Origin: Paenibacillus harenae DSM 16969
GTDB lineage: Bacteria > Bacillota > Bacilli > Paenibacillales > Paenibacillaceae
Length of the DNA: 64,000 nucleotides
Reading direction: 5' to 3'
Assembly: GCF_000422465.1 (NCBI RefSeq)
Contig: NZ_KE383842.1
Coordinates: 765,845-829,844, forward strand
The notes under the pieces were generated by a model. That model did not search any database and was not told the origin of the DNA. It worked only from the letters and a program-made list of their open reading frames with translations. A program made the translations under genes and the position numbers. Positions 16,348-25,251 of this stretch are shown here, one piece after another; the first letter of the stretch is position 1; each line of letters starts with the position of its first letter.

Positions 16348-16569
16348 ATGGAGCCTACTCATGGCGAGTATATTGTTGTAAAAGCAAAGGATCAAGGCGT
16401 ACAAGTCATCGGATTAACACGCGGACAGGATACGAAGTTTCATCATACGGAGAAATTGGACAAGAATGAAATATTAATTTGTCAATTTACGGATCATACT
16501 TCAGCGATTAAAATTCGCGGCAAAGCGGTTGTGATGACGAAGTATGGAACGATGGAAACCGATCAGTAG
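16348..16569 (+). CDS. mtrB: Tryptophan RNA-binding attenuation protein TRAP
   Basis: An 11-subunit ring that binds tryptophan and wraps (G/U)AG-repeat RNA, shutting down trp operon expression. The 73-aa sequence contains the diagnostic GLTRGQDTKFHHTEKLDKNE and HTSAIKIRGKAVV segments, including the tryptophan-binding loop and the KKR-type RNA-contact lysines. Its expected target is the repeat leader at 26794-26850 upstream of trpE. The mtrA (GTP cyclohydrolase) gene that precedes mtrB in B. subtilis is absent here. Confidence 0.97.
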   Translation: MEPTHGEYIVVKAKDQGVQVIGLTRGQDTKFHHTEKLDKNEILICQFTDHTSAIKIRGKAVVMTKYGTMETDQ

Positions 16570-16583
16570 CGGTACTTACGGGT

Positions 16584-16609
16584 AAGCAGGCGAAGCCTGC
16601 TTTTTTTTT
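16584..16609 (+). terminator. Intrinsic terminator after mtrB
   Basis: AAGCAGGC pairs with GCCTGCTT across a GAA loop, followed by nine T. The core stem is the same as that of the hairpin at 3346. Confidence 0.92.
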
Positions 16610-16730
16610 GCGCGAGCAAGCTGTCCGAATATTCATCGCCTGCCGCTCGTACAATGTTGTATGAGTCATTTATACATTGCAAAAGCTTTGTATAGGTTTA
16701 CCAGTGACGATTGCAATCTGGAGGTGCGGG

Positions 16731-17306
16731 ATGAATATTGCAAAATCGCTGCTGGCAGCTTGTATTACTGCCGTTGCAGCGACATTAATATGGGGGATGC
16801 TGCCGATGGCGGGATGGCAGACGCCTTCGCAGCGGAAAGATGTCGCCGTTTTTAAATCGGCCCCTGCAGTCAGGCTTACGAACACCAATCTGGTTGACGT
16901 CCTCATTTCGGCGCAGCTGAATGAACGATTGGATAAAGTGGAATGGAGCAGCGGCGTATTTTCAGTTGATATGAAGGTAAACCGCAATGAAGGCCGGCCT
17001 TCCGTTTGGTTTGCCGATATCGAGAAGCTGATTCGCGTCTCATTCCATCAGTTGGAGAACGTGAAGCGCGTGCTCATACGACTTGTCGAGGAACGTCCGG
17101 ACGAAGCGGTCCTGCTGCTTGCGGTCGACGTCAGGAAAACGGACAGCTGGCTCCACCATGATATGGCTGAGCTGGCTCTTGCGGACCCCGTGCATGATGA
17201 GCTGTGGCGCAAACGGCTGAGGGTCAGCTTTACCTCCGCATGGGAGGAGAGATTCGGTCCGGTAACGGGTTTTACGGTAAAGCCGGCCGTTAATCCGGAA
17301 CGTTAG
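16731..17306 (+). CDS. Hypothetical membrane-anchored protein
   Basis: A 191-aa protein from the ATG at 16731 (CTGGAGGTG seven nt upstream). Residues about 5-25 form a signal or anchor helix; the remainder is a mixed soluble domain (LTNTNLVDVLISAQLNERLDKVEWSSG...). I do not recognise the family. It sits between mtrB and hepS, where B. subtilis has no gene. The anchor suggests an extracytoplasmic domain. Confidence 0.65.
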   Translation: MNIAKSLLAACITAVAATLIWGMLPMAGWQTPSQRKDVAVFKSAPAVRLTNTNLVDVLISAQLNERLDKVEWSSGVFSVDMKVNRNEGRPSVWFADIEKLIRVSFHQLENVKRVLIRLVEERPDEAVLLLAVDVRKTDSWLHHDMAELALADPVHDELWRKRLRVSFTSAWEERFGPVTGFTVKPAVNPER

Positions 17307-17369
17307 AGGGAAGGTTGTTGCAAATTGTTGAACAACGGAATGGAATCGTATGTTCTTTAGAAAAAGTTG

Positions 17370-17378
17370 TGATATAAT
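17370..17378 (+). promoter_or_regulatory. Extended -10 upstream of hepS
   Basis: TGATATAAT at 17370-17378 is a good extended -10. No clear -35 is seen at 17-bp spacing. It would drive the menaquinone gene block. Confidence 0.45.
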
Positions 17379-17430
17379 AGTTTAGATTATTGAGCGGCGA
17401 TCTGCGCTTCTCTGTTCGGAGGCTTACCCC

Positions 17431-18300
17431 ATGAAACCATACCGTATATCAGAAATAGCCCAAAAGTACGTCGAATACGACATGATTCAAGCGCACACGG
17501 AGCTGCCGGCTATGTCGGATCCCAGACTTCGCGTGCTTTACGCCTTTCTTAACCAGCAGCAATCGGTTGCGAAGCACAGCGAGTTGTACACGCTAGTCGT
17601 TTCCTTGGTCCAGCTGGGAATGGATACGCATGATCTCATCGATACGGATGAGGAGAAACGTCCCGAACCCCAAATGAGATCCAGGCAGCTTAGAGTGCTG
17701 GCGGGCGATTATTTCAGCGCGAGGTTTTATCATTTGCTCTCCCAAGCGGGGCAAATTGATATGGTATCCAAAATTAGCGGCGCCGTATGCGAAGTGAACC
17801 GTCTTAAGGTTAACCTGTATGTGCGCATGAGGCAGCTGAAAGTAACGGCCGAGGATTATTTAAGCCATACCGTACAGCTGCGCAGCACGTTGTTTCAGCT
17901 TTTCACCGGCGTATTGGAAGGCAATTTATCCCGATTATGGAACGAAGCGCTGGGCGGTATCAGCCGCTGCGAGGTTGTGCTTGATGAAATCGAACGAAGC
18001 GAATGCCCTGTGCGGTTCGACAAAAGCTGGGCGTACTGGTATGTGTTGCAGGAAGGCACGGAAGATGAGCGGCAGGTGCTGGCCGAACGTTCGAACGAGC
18101 CGGCCTTCATAGCGAGCCTGCTTGATAAATATCATGTGCGCAGCCAGCTGGCCGATAAGCTGAAGCAGTCGGTCGACGCTTTCAAAGCTGTGGCCGCCAT
18201 GCTGGAATCGGACAAGCTGCTAAGTGAGTTGACTCAGATTGTCGATGCTCTGTTGAACAAAAGACCCGGTTATACGCCCGCACTCAACGAGACGAGGTGA
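17431..18300 (+). CDS. hepS: Heptaprenyl diphosphate synthase component I
   Basis: Regulatory small subunit of the two-part enzyme that makes the C35 chain of menaquinone-7; the catalytic partner is hepT at 21382. The 289-aa helical protein lacks DDxxD motifs, as expected for component I. Position upstream of menG and hepT is as in the B. subtilis hepS-menH-hepT operon. The segment DYFSARFYHLLSQ resembles a degraded GDYLxxxAFxL block of the catalytic family. Confidence 0.85.
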   Translation: MKPYRISEIAQKYVEYDMIQAHTELPAMSDPRLRVLYAFLNQQQSVAKHSELYTLVVSLVQLGMDTHDLIDTDEEKRPEPQMRSRQLRVLAGDYFSARFYHLLSQAGQIDMVSKISGAVCEVNRLKVNLYVRMRQLKVTAEDYLSHTVQLRSTLFQLFTGVLEGNLSRLWNEALGGISRCEVVLDEIERSECPVRFDKSWAYWYVLQEGTEDERQVLAERSNEPAFIASLLDKYHVRSQLADKLKQSVDAFKAVAAMLESDKLLSELTQIVDALLNKRPGYTPALNETR

Positions 18301-18308
18301 CATGAACA

Positions 18309-19025
18309 ATGGATACGAACTCCAAGAGCCATGTGCATGGCGTATTTGAACGGATTGCACCAAAATACGATTTCATGAACGATTTAATCAGTTTCGGTCG
18401 GCATAAAGCATGGCGCAGGTTCACCATGAAGAAAATGAATGTCCAGCCCGGGCAATCGGCTCTGGATCTTTGCTGCGGCACGTGCGACTGGACGATCGCG
18501 CTTGCCGAAGCAAGCGGGACGGGGAAGATCATCGGCTTGGATTTCAGTCAGAACATGCTTGATGTCGGCGCTCTTAAAGTCGGAAAATTGGGCTTGACGG
18601 ACCGTATCGCTTTAGTGCAGGGCAACGCTATGAATTTGCCCTTCGAGGACAACTCGTTTGACTATGTTACGATTGGCTTCGGCCTGCGGAATGTTCCGGA
18701 TTATTTGCAGGTGCTTAAGGAAATGCGGCGCGTCGTTAAGCCGGGCGGCCAGGTGATCTGCCTGGAGGTGTCCAAGCCGACATGGCAGCCGTTTAAAGCG
18801 ATGTACAACTTATATTTCGAGCGCATCCTGCCCTTAGTCGGCAGGATCGTCGCCAAGCGATTCGAGGAATATAAGTGGTTGCCTGAATCGCTAAAACTGT
18901 TCCCCGGCCGCGCGCAGCTTGTGAAGTTATTCGAGGAAGCGGGGTTGAAGCGCGTGATCGCTTATCCGCTGACCGGCGGCGTTGCGGCGCTTCATATGGG
19001 GACGAAGGAGAAGGGACAGCAATGA
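18309..19025 (+). CDS. menG: Demethylmenaquinone methyltransferase
   Basis: Performs the last methylation of menaquinone with S-adenosylmethionine. The 238-aa protein begins with the family block [26 protein letters not shown], has the SAM-binding [19 protein letters not shown], and [24 protein letters not shown]. In the SAM loop the glycine before D is a cysteine (GTCDW), a mild variation. It overlaps the next gene by 4 bases. Confidence 0.95.
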   Translation: MDTNSKSHVHGVFERIAPKYDFMNDLISFGRHKAWRRFTMKKMNVQPGQSALDLCCGTCDWTIALAEASGTGKIIGLDFSQNMLDVGALKVGKLGLTDRIALVQGNAMNLPFEDNSFDYVTIGFGLRNVPDYLQVLKEMRRVVKPGGQVICLEVSKPTWQPFKAMYNLYFERILPLVGRIVAKRFEEYKWLPESLKLFPGRAQLVKLFEEAGLKRVIAYPLTGGVAALHMGTKEKGQQ

Positions 19026-19897
19026 TCCGCAAAATCGGCATTATTTTAGAAATGATTAAATTTGAGCATACGGTATTTGCTCTGCCCTTTGCCTTTATGG
19101 GAGCGATTTTAGGCGCTGTTGCGATGGAACAGCGTCTTCCTTCTTGGGAGGAGATCGGCTGGATTACGCTGGCCATGTTCGGCGCCCGCAGCGCGGCGAT
19201 GAGCTTGAACCGGCTGATCGACAAGACGATCGATCTGCGTAATCCGCGTACGGAGAAACGAGCTCTCCCTGCCGGCTTGCTGAAGTCGGCTGAGGTTCTG
19301 TTTTTTATTATCGCGTCTTTCGTGTTATTAATCGTAGCCAGCGCCAACCTGGAGCCGATTGCGCTGAAGCTTATGCCGATCGCTGTCTTGATGCTGGTGC
19401 TATATTCTTACACGAAACGTTTTACCTGGCTTTGCCATCTGGTGCTCGGCCTCACGATCGCTTTATCGCCGCTTGGCGGTTGGGTTGCCGTAACCGGCGG
19501 CTTTAATTTATCGGCATGGCTGCTGTACGGAACGGTGGCGCTATGGATTGCGGGCTTCGATATTATTTATGCGACGCAGGACTATGATTATGATCGGCGC
19601 GAAGGCTTGCATTCCATCCCTGCCCGATTCGGCATCGCAGGCGCATTGTGGTTCGCAAGAACGCTTCATATCGTGACGGCGATCGGTTTTATTACGCTGT
19701 TTTGGCTTACTGAGCTTAGCTGGATGTACTTGCTGGGCACTCTCATTTCGATTGCCTTGTTGTTCTACCAGCACTGGCTTGTTCGTCCGAATGACTTGTC
19801 CCGGGTGCAAACGGCTTTTTTTGGGATGAACGGGACGTTAAGCGTAGTGCTGTTCCTCTTTACGATTGTTGATATAGTGGTGCTTCGCCAATGGTAA
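19022..19897 (+). CDS. UbiA-family prenyltransferase, probably futalosine-pathway (MqnP-like)
   Basis: A 291-aa membrane protein with eight or nine helices. The first aspartate motif is NRLIDKTID, within [20 protein letters not shown]; the second is DYDYDRREG. The family attaches polyprenyl chains to aromatic acids. With hepS/hepT supplying the chain and mqnA close by, the likely acceptor is the naphthoate of the futalosine pathway. Similarity alone would also fit 4-hydroxybenzoate prenyltransferase; a ubiquinone role is unlikely in this phylum. Confidence 0.85.
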   Translation: MIRKIGIILEMIKFEHTVFALPFAFMGAILGAVAMEQRLPSWEEIGWITLAMFGARSAAMSLNRLIDKTIDLRNPRTEKRALPAGLLKSAEVLFFIIASFVLLIVASANLEPIALKLMPIAVLMLVLYSYTKRFTWLCHLVLGLTIALSPLGGWVAVTGGFNLSAWLLYGTVALWIAGFDIIYATQDYDYDRREGLHSIPARFGIAGALWFARTLHIVTAIGFITLFWLTELSWMYLLGTLISIALLFYQHWLVRPNDLSRVQTAFFGMNGTLSVVLFLFTIVDIVVLRQW

Positions 19898-20562
19898 ATG
19901 GACAAATGAAAAATAACCGAGCAAGCTGGTCAAGCCGCTGGATTGTCGGAATTACCGGCGCGAGCGGCTCGATTTATGGAATTCGTCTCCTTGAAGAGCT
20001 GCTTCGTTTGGAGCATCAGGTTCATCTGGTTGTGACCGAGGCAGGCTGGCGGGTATTGAAGGAAGAAATGGGCTGGGAGACGGCCCGCCGGACGGCTGCG
20101 CTGGAGAGCCGCTTTGGCGGCGCGGTCGAAGACGGCTCGCTTGTTTATCATCCGAATGCGGATATCGGCGCAAGCATCGCCAGCGGCTCTTTCCGGGTTC
20201 AAGGCATGGTTATAGCGCCCTGCTCAATGGGGACGCTCGCCTCGATCTCGCACGGCATTTCAGATGATTTGATGACCAGAGCGGCAGACGTGATGATTAA
20301 AGAGAACCGCAGGCTTCTTATCGTCCCTCGGGAAACGCCGCTGCATGCCATCCATTTGGAAAATATGCTGAAATTGTCCCGTCTGGGAGTTCGGTTGATT
20401 CCGGCTATGCCTGCGTTTTATTATAAGCCTCAATCGTTGGACGAGATGGTGAATTTTTTAGTCGGCAAAGTGCTTGACAACATGGATATCGAACATAATT
20501 TGTACAGAAGATGGGGAGATGAGCAGAATGGGCCTGAGCCCGATCACCATCGGAAGAATTGA
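19891..20562 (+). CDS. UbiX-family flavin prenyltransferase
   Basis: Makes prenylated FMN, the cofactor of UbiD-type decarboxylases. The 223-aa product has the flavoprotein opening GITGASGSIYG, the APCSMGTLASISHGISDDLMTRAADV block and the PRETPLHAIHLENMLKLS motif. It overlaps the UbiA-type gene by 7 bases. Such UbiX genes often cluster with futalosine genes, where a UbiD partner decarboxylates the naphthoate; no UbiD gene is in this window. The first 15 residues may be extra; a second ATG lies at 19906. Confidence 0.9.
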   Translation: MVNGQMKNNRASWSSRWIVGITGASGSIYGIRLLEELLRLEHQVHLVVTEAGWRVLKEEMGWETARRTAALESRFGGAVEDGSLVYHPNADIGASIASGSFRVQGMVIAPCSMGTLASISHGISDDLMTRAADVMIKENRRLLIVPRETPLHAIHLENMLKLSRLGVRLIPAMPAFYYKPQSLDEMVNFLVGKVLDNMDIEHNLYRRWGDEQNGPEPDHHRKN

Positions 20563-21373
20563 TTACGCGAATGCTTGGCCGCTTTTTCACGAGTTCGAAA
20601 AACGTTCGACCTTAAACAGCTATGAAGTTATTTCACGCGTACCTTCTGATTTGAACAGAATGCTGCAGTCGGCCGAGCTGGATGTCTCGGCTATATCGTC
20701 CTTTTCATACGGCCAGAATGCAAATGATTACTTGCTGCTTCCGAAATTGTCCGTCGGTTCGGTGGGCAACGTTTATTCCATCCTGTTGTTCTTGAAAGAA
20801 CCGATTGAAAGCAAACGTCCGAAAAAAATTTCAGTAACGACGACATCCGCTACTTCGGTGAATTTATTGAAAATCATTATGACGATGCATTTTGACTGCA
20901 CCCCGGAATACGTTGCGGCAGAGCCTGTGCTTGAAAGCATGCTGGAGACGTCCGATGCCGCTTTGATTATCGGAGACTCGGCCATAAAAGCGTCTTGGAA
21001 AAATCACGGTCTTCAGGTTATAGATTTGGGAAGGCTGTGGCATGAGTGGACGGGACACGGCATGACGTATGCGGTTGTTGCGGCGAGGAAGGAAGCCGCG
21101 AAAGCAGCGCCTGAAGCCGTTCAAGCCGTATATAACGCTCTGGTTGCGAGCAAACAGTATAATATTACGCATTTGGATCCCCTTATCCACTACGCATGTT
21201 CGTTAATCGGCGGAACGCCGGCGTATTGGAATACGTATTTTCATTCCCTGCAGTATGATTTCGGTAGCGAGCTGCAAGAAGGACTTAAGCTTTATTTCCG
21301 CTATTCGAAGCAGCTGGGATTGCTGACAAACGATGTGGAGCTTACTTTTTTTGAAGACCAATCTGCCCAATAG
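20528..21373 (+). CDS. mqnA: Chorismate dehydratase MqnA
   Basis: Converts chorismate to 3-[(1-carboxyvinyl)oxy]benzoate, the first step of the futalosine menaquinone pathway. The 281-aa protein from the ATG at 20528 (GGGGAG nine nt upstream) starts ITIGRIDYANAWPLFHEFE and contains VPSDLNRMLQSAELDVSAISSF, typical of the MqnA/MqnD fold. The ATG at 20519 touches the Shine-Dalgarno and is less likely. It overlaps ubiX by 35 bases. MqnA versus MqnD is judged from the N-terminus. Confidence 0.85.
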   Translation: MGLSPITIGRIDYANAWPLFHEFEKRSTLNSYEVISRVPSDLNRMLQSAELDVSAISSFSYGQNANDYLLLPKLSVGSVGNVYSILLFLKEPIESKRPKKISVTTTSATSVNLLKIIMTMHFDCTPEYVAAEPVLESMLETSDAALIIGDSAIKASWKNHGLQVIDLGRLWHEWTGHGMTYAVVAARKEAAKAAPEAVQAVYNALVASKQYNITHLDPLIHYACSLIGGTPAYWNTYFHSLQYDFGSELQEGLKLYFRYSKQLGLLTNDVELTFFEDQSAQ

Positions 21374-21381
21374 GTGAAAGA

Positions 21382-22356
21382 ATGAAACTACTTGATTTGT
21401 ATGCAAAGATGAAAGGCGATCTAAGTCAAATTGAGCATGAGCTTGAGCGCAGCGTGTCCGACGAACATGCGCTACTAAGCGACGCTTCCTTACATTTGCT
21501 CAAAGCCGGCGGCAAAAGGATCAGACCCGTGTTTGTCCTGCTTGCAGGCAAGTTCGGCGATTACCGGCTGGATGTAATGAAACGAGTTGCCGTGCCTCTT
21601 GAACTTATACATATGGCTTCACTTGTTCATGACGATGTGATCGACGACGCGGAGACCCGCCGGGGACAATTGACGGTGAAGTCGAAATGGGACAACCGGA
21701 TTGCGATGTACACGGGTGATTATATTCACGGGAAAGCGTTGTCGATTGCTGCTCAGCTTCCCAATCCGCAAATCCACCAAATTTTATCCCATGCGCTCGT
21801 GCAAATGTGCATCGGGGAAATGGAGCAAATAAGGGATTTCTTTAATACGGAGCAATCCATTCGCAATTATTTGCTTCGGATCAGACGCAAGACGGCGCTG
21901 CTGATCGCCATCAGCTGCCAGCTCGGCGCGGTCGCCGCAAATACGGACCGGCAAACCGCCAACCGCTTATACCGCTTTGGCTATAACGTCGGCATGGCGT
22001 TCCAAATTCGCGATGATTTGCTCGACCTGTACGGGACGGAGAAGCAAATCGGTAAGCCTCCCGGCTCGGACATGCGGCAAGGCAATATTACGCTTCCGGT
22101 TCTTCTGGCGCTGAAGGATCTGCGAATCAAGGATGCGCTGCTGAGCGAAATCTCGGCGATCCGGGAAAACGGCGGCCGCCTTGATGCTAGCCGGGCCATC
22201 GAGATGATCCGCAGAAGCGAGGGGGGCGATCTCGCCGACCAGCTTGCGAATCGTTATATAAAAAAAGCGCTGCAAGCTTTGGAGGGATTGCCGAACCTCA
22301 CAGCGAAGAAGAACTTGATCGACATCGCTCATTTTGTCGGGAAACGAAATTATTAA
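21382..22356 (+). CDS. hepT: Heptaprenyl diphosphate synthase component II
   Basis: Catalytic subunit that extends farnesyl diphosphate with isopentenyl diphosphate to C35. The 324-aa helical protein has the first aspartate-rich motif DDVIDDAETRRG and the second DDLLDLYG, with GGKRIRPVFVLL and the YTGDYIHGKAL block. It closes the quinone gene block that starts with hepS. Confidence 0.95.
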   Translation: MKLLDLYAKMKGDLSQIEHELERSVSDEHALLSDASLHLLKAGGKRIRPVFVLLAGKFGDYRLDVMKRVAVPLELIHMASLVHDDVIDDAETRRGQLTVKSKWDNRIAMYTGDYIHGKALSIAAQLPNPQIHQILSHALVQMCIGEMEQIRDFFNTEQSIRNYLLRIRRKTALLIAISCQLGAVAANTDRQTANRLYRFGYNVGMAFQIRDDLLDLYGTEKQIGKPPGSDMRQGNITLPVLLALKDLRIKDALLSEISAIRENGGRLDASRAIEMIRRSEGGDLADQLANRYIKKALQALEGLPNLTAKKNLIDIAHFVGKRNY

Positions 22357-22383
22357 ACACAATCGGTTAGAGAGGAATGGTTA

Positions 22384-22830
22384 ATGATGGAGAGAACATT
22401 TCTGATGATTAAACCGGACGGCGTTCAACGCGGACTAATCGGTGAAATTGTAACGAGGTTCGAACGCAAAGGATTACAGCTGGCTGCGGCTAAATTCATG
22501 ATGATTAGCCGGGAGCTTGCCGAGCGGCATTATGCGGAGCACAAGGGGAAGGTTTTCTACGAGCCGCTGCTGGACTTCATTACGGCAGGACCCGTATTTG
22601 CAATGGTATGGCAAGGAGATAACGTCATTGCGTTATCCCGGGCGCTGATCGGAAAGACGGATGCGCTGGACGCTCTTCCCGGTACGATTCGTTCCGATTT
22701 TGCCGTACATACGAATTATAACCTTATTCACGGCTCTGACTCCGCGGCTAACGCCGAGAGAGAAATCGGCATTTTCTTCTCCCCGTCCGAACTAGTCGGC
22801 TACGAGCATACGATACAAAGGTGGATTTAG
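22384..22830 (+). CDS. ndk: Nucleoside diphosphate kinase
   Basis: Balances nucleoside triphosphates by transferring the gamma phosphate through a phosphohistidine. The 148-aa protein starts [22 protein letters not shown] and has the active-site block [20 protein letters not shown], where the histidine is the phosphorylated residue. The second ATG (22387) may be the true start. The hepT-ndk-cheR order matches B. subtilis. Confidence 0.98.
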   Translation: MMERTFLMIKPDGVQRGLIGEIVTRFERKGLQLAAAKFMMISRELAERHYAEHKGKVFYEPLLDFITAGPVFAMVWQGDNVIALSRALIGKTDALDALPGTIRSDFAVHTNYNLIHGSDSAANAEREIGIFFSPSELVGYEHTIQRWI

Positions 22831-22860
22831 TTTTTATTCGAGTTCATGATGGAGGAAACG

Positions 22861-23646
22861 ATGCATCAGGATCAAGATTTCGCACAATTTATCGTTCGGA
22901 TCAAGCAGAAGACTGCCATCGATTTGTCTCAGTACAAGGAAGCGCAAATGAAGCGCAGGCTGACCACGCTCAGAATGAAGCACGGCTTTCAGAGCTTCGA
23001 TGAATATTGGATGGCCATTGAGAAGAACCGCAGCTTAATGAATGAGTTTTTGGATCGCATGACGATTAACGTCTCCGAGTTCTGGCGCAATCCATCGCGA
23101 TTTGAAGTGCTGCAGAAACGTTTCCTTCCGGAGCTGCTGAATACGACGAACCGGTTGAAGGTATGGAGCGCGGCATGCTCTACCGGCGAAGAACCTTACA
23201 CGCTGGCGATGATTTTGTCCGAGCTGGGCGTCCTGCAGCGGACAACGCTGGTTGCGACCGACCTCGATGCCGGCGTGCTTCAGAAAGCGGCGGAAGGCAG
23301 TTATTTGGAGCGCTCGCTGCGCGACGTGCCGCCCGCGTGCATCCAGAAATATTTTAAACAATCGGAAGGGGCTTACCTGATCTCGGATCAATTAAAGCAG
23401 CATATCCAATTCAAACAGCAAAACTTGCTGCATGACGCCTTCGACGACTCCTTTGATTTAATTGTGTGCCGCAATGTTATGATTTATTTTACGGAGGAAG
23501 CGAAGCATCTGCTGTACCATAAGTTTGCGAAGGCGCTTAAGCCCGGCGGCCTGCTGTTCGTCGGAAGCACGGAGCAAATTTTCTCTCCGTCGCAATACGG
23601 ATTTGAGACGGCGGACACATTCTTTTACCGTCGAGTGTCGAACTGA
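22861..23646 (+). CDS. cheR: Chemotaxis methyltransferase CheR
   Basis: Methylates glutamates of chemoreceptors. From the ATG at 22861, preceded by GGAGG, the protein is 261 aa. It has the N-terminal helical domain (IDLSQYKEAQMKRRLTTLRMK), the DRMTINVSEFWRNP linker, the SAM-binding WSAACSTGEEPYTLAMIL and the RNVMIYF motif. The earlier ATG at 22846 lies before the Shine-Dalgarno. Confidence 0.95.
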   Translation: MHQDQDFAQFIVRIKQKTAIDLSQYKEAQMKRRLTTLRMKHGFQSFDEYWMAIEKNRSLMNEFLDRMTINVSEFWRNPSRFEVLQKRFLPELLNTTNRLKVWSAACSTGEEPYTLAMILSELGVLQRTTLVATDLDAGVLQKAAEGSYLERSLRDVPPACIQKYFKQSEGAYLISDQLKQHIQFKQQNLLHDAFDDSFDLIVCRNVMIYFTEEAKHLLYHKFAKALKPGGLLFVGSTEQIFSPSQYGFETADTFFYRRVSN

Positions 23647-23712
23647 TGTATATCGATTTCCATCTTCTCCTATACTAGTCATAACCGATCGACTTGGAGG
23701 ATGAAGCAGCAA

Positions 23713-23880
23713 ATGGATAAGCGTAAAGTAATTGCCGCCTATCGGCGCGGATTTATTACACTTCAAGAATGCGCGCAAATTTTAGGCGTCGACAGCGGAC
23801 AAATGACAAGACTCGTAAACGATCCATTGCTCGGAAGCGACGGTTCCGCGTTGCTTAAGAAAAGATCAGTAACCAGCTAA
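23713..23880 (+). CDS. Small conserved hypothetical protein with an HTH-like segment
   Basis: A 55-aa protein from the ATG at 23713 (GGAGG 12 nt upstream; an in-frame ATG at 23701 touches that GGAGG). The segment ITLQECAQILGVDSGQMTRLVND looks like a helix-turn-helix. It ends just before a strong terminator. I cannot name a function. Confidence 0.55.
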   Translation: MDKRKVIAAYRRGFITLQECAQILGVDSGQMTRLVNDPLLGSDGSALLKKRSVTS

Positions 23881-23898
23881 TGCGATTAAAAAGCCCTG

Positions 23899-23947
23899 GG
23901 CCGGCTTGCATGTCTTCGTATGAGGACAGGCAATCCGGCCTTTTTTT
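23899..23947 (+). terminator. Intrinsic terminator before aroC
   Basis: GGCCGG-TTGC pairs with GCAA-CCGGCC over a longer partly paired loop, followed by seven T. Confidence 0.88.
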
Positions 23948-23983
23948 CGTTTCCGCGGCAAAGCTTCCGGACGGTTCAAATTC

Positions 23984-24012
23984 TTGTCAAACCGGAAGGG
24001 CTGTACTATAAT
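23984..24012 (+). promoter_or_regulatory. SigA-type promoter of the aro genes
   Basis: TTGTCA (23984-23989), exactly 17 bp, TATAAT (24007-24012), 70 bp before aroC. Confidence 0.78.
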
Positions 24013-24081
24013 GAGCAAAGATGTTTCGGGCAGTAAAACCCAGCAGGTGCGTACAGGCTTGCTTTGAAGGAGGAGCTTTGA

Positions 24082-25251
24082 TTGAGTTTACGATATTTGA
24101 CAGCGGGGGAAACCCATGGTCCACAATTAACGGCTATAATTGAAGGGCTTCCAAGCAACTTACAGATTGATTTCGAGGAATTGAACTTCCAGCTCCATCG
24201 TCGTCAGAAAGGTCACGGCCGCGGCAGACGGATGCAGATTGAGAAGGATACAGCTGATATTGTCGGGGGCGTTCGCCACGGAAGAACGACCGGCGCTCCG
24301 GTTGCTCTCGTTGTAGCAAATAATGACTGGAAGCATTGGACATCCGTTATGAATATTGAGCCGATTGAAGGCAGCGATGAAGAGAAGCGCCGCGTGCATC
24401 GTCCAAGGCCGGGCCATGCCGATCTGAACGGCGGATTGAAATATGACTTGAAGGATCTTCGTAACGTGCTCGAGCGCTCCAGCGCCCGTGAAACGGCCGC
24501 GCGCGTTGCGGTCGGAGCGGTCGCGCGCCAGCTGTTGGCCGAATTCGGCATCAAGGTTGCCGGACAAGTAATCCGTATCGGGGAGATTGAAGCTCCGGCC
24601 AATCAGCTGCCGGTGGACGAGCTCATCCGGCTGACGGAGGAGTCCTCTGTCCGAGTGGTCGATAAGGAAACCGAGCAGAAAATGACGGATTACATTGATC
24701 AAATCAAAGCGGAAGGCGACTCCATCGGCGGAATTGTGGAATGCATTATCGAAGGGGTGCCGATCGGGCTCGGCAGTCACGTGCAGTGGGATCGCAAGCT
24801 TGACGGACGCATTGCGCATGCGGTCGTGTCGATTAACGCTTTTAAAGGCTGTGAGATCGGCATCGGCTTTGAAGCGGCTAAGCTTCGAGGCTCGCAGGTG
24901 CATGACGAGATCATGTACAATGCGGAGCGCGGCTATCATCGGGCGACCAATCGCCTGGGCGGCTTTGAAGGCGGGATGACGAACGGCGAGCAGATCGTTG
25001 TCCGCGGCGTCATGAAGCCGATTCCAACGCTGTATAAACCGCTCAGGAGCGTAGATATCGATACGAAGGAGCCATTCACTGCGCAAGTGGAACGTTCCGA
25101 TAGCTGTGCGGTTCCGGCTGCAAGCGTCGTTATGGAGCATGTTGTCGCTTGGGAAGTGGCTAAGGCTTTCCTGGAGAAATTCGGCGGCGATTCGATCGAA
25201 GAAATCCGCGCGAACCTGAACAATTACCTGGAACAGCTGGGGCGGTACTAG
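24082..25251 (+). CDS. aroC: Chorismate synthase
   Basis: Final shikimate-pathway step, removing phosphate from EPSP with reduced FMN. The 389-aa protein has the three signatures: [14 protein letters not shown] with [15 protein letters not shown] near the start, the RHR-type [18 protein letters not shown] block, and the C-terminal [10 protein letters not shown]. Start is TTG at 24082 with AAGGAGGAG six nt before it. Stop and the aroB ATG are directly adjacent. B. subtilis calls this gene aroF. Confidence 0.97.
   Translation: MSLRYLTAGETHGPQLTAIIEGLPSNLQIDFEELNFQLHRRQKGHGRGRRMQIEKDTADIVGGVRHGRTTGAPVALVVANNDWKHWTSVMNIEPIEGSDEEKRRVHRPRPGHADLNGGLKYDLKDLRNVLERSSARETAARVAVGAVARQLLAEFGIKVAGQVIRIGEIEAPANQLPVDELIRLTEESSVRVVDKETEQKMTDYIDQIKAEGDSIGGIVECIIEGVPIGLGSHVQWDRKLDGRIAHAVVSINAFKGCEIGIGFEAAKLRGSQVHDEIMYNAERGYHRATNRLGGFEGGMTNGEQIVVRGVMKPIPTLYKPLRSVDIDTKEPFTAQVERSDSCAVPAASVVMEHVVAWEVAKAFLEKFGGDSIEEIRANLNNYLEQLGRY

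Noticed and set aside
24160-25140. Long open frame on the minus strand opposite aroC
   Set aside because: Same reason: antisense shadow of a clear chorismate synthase.
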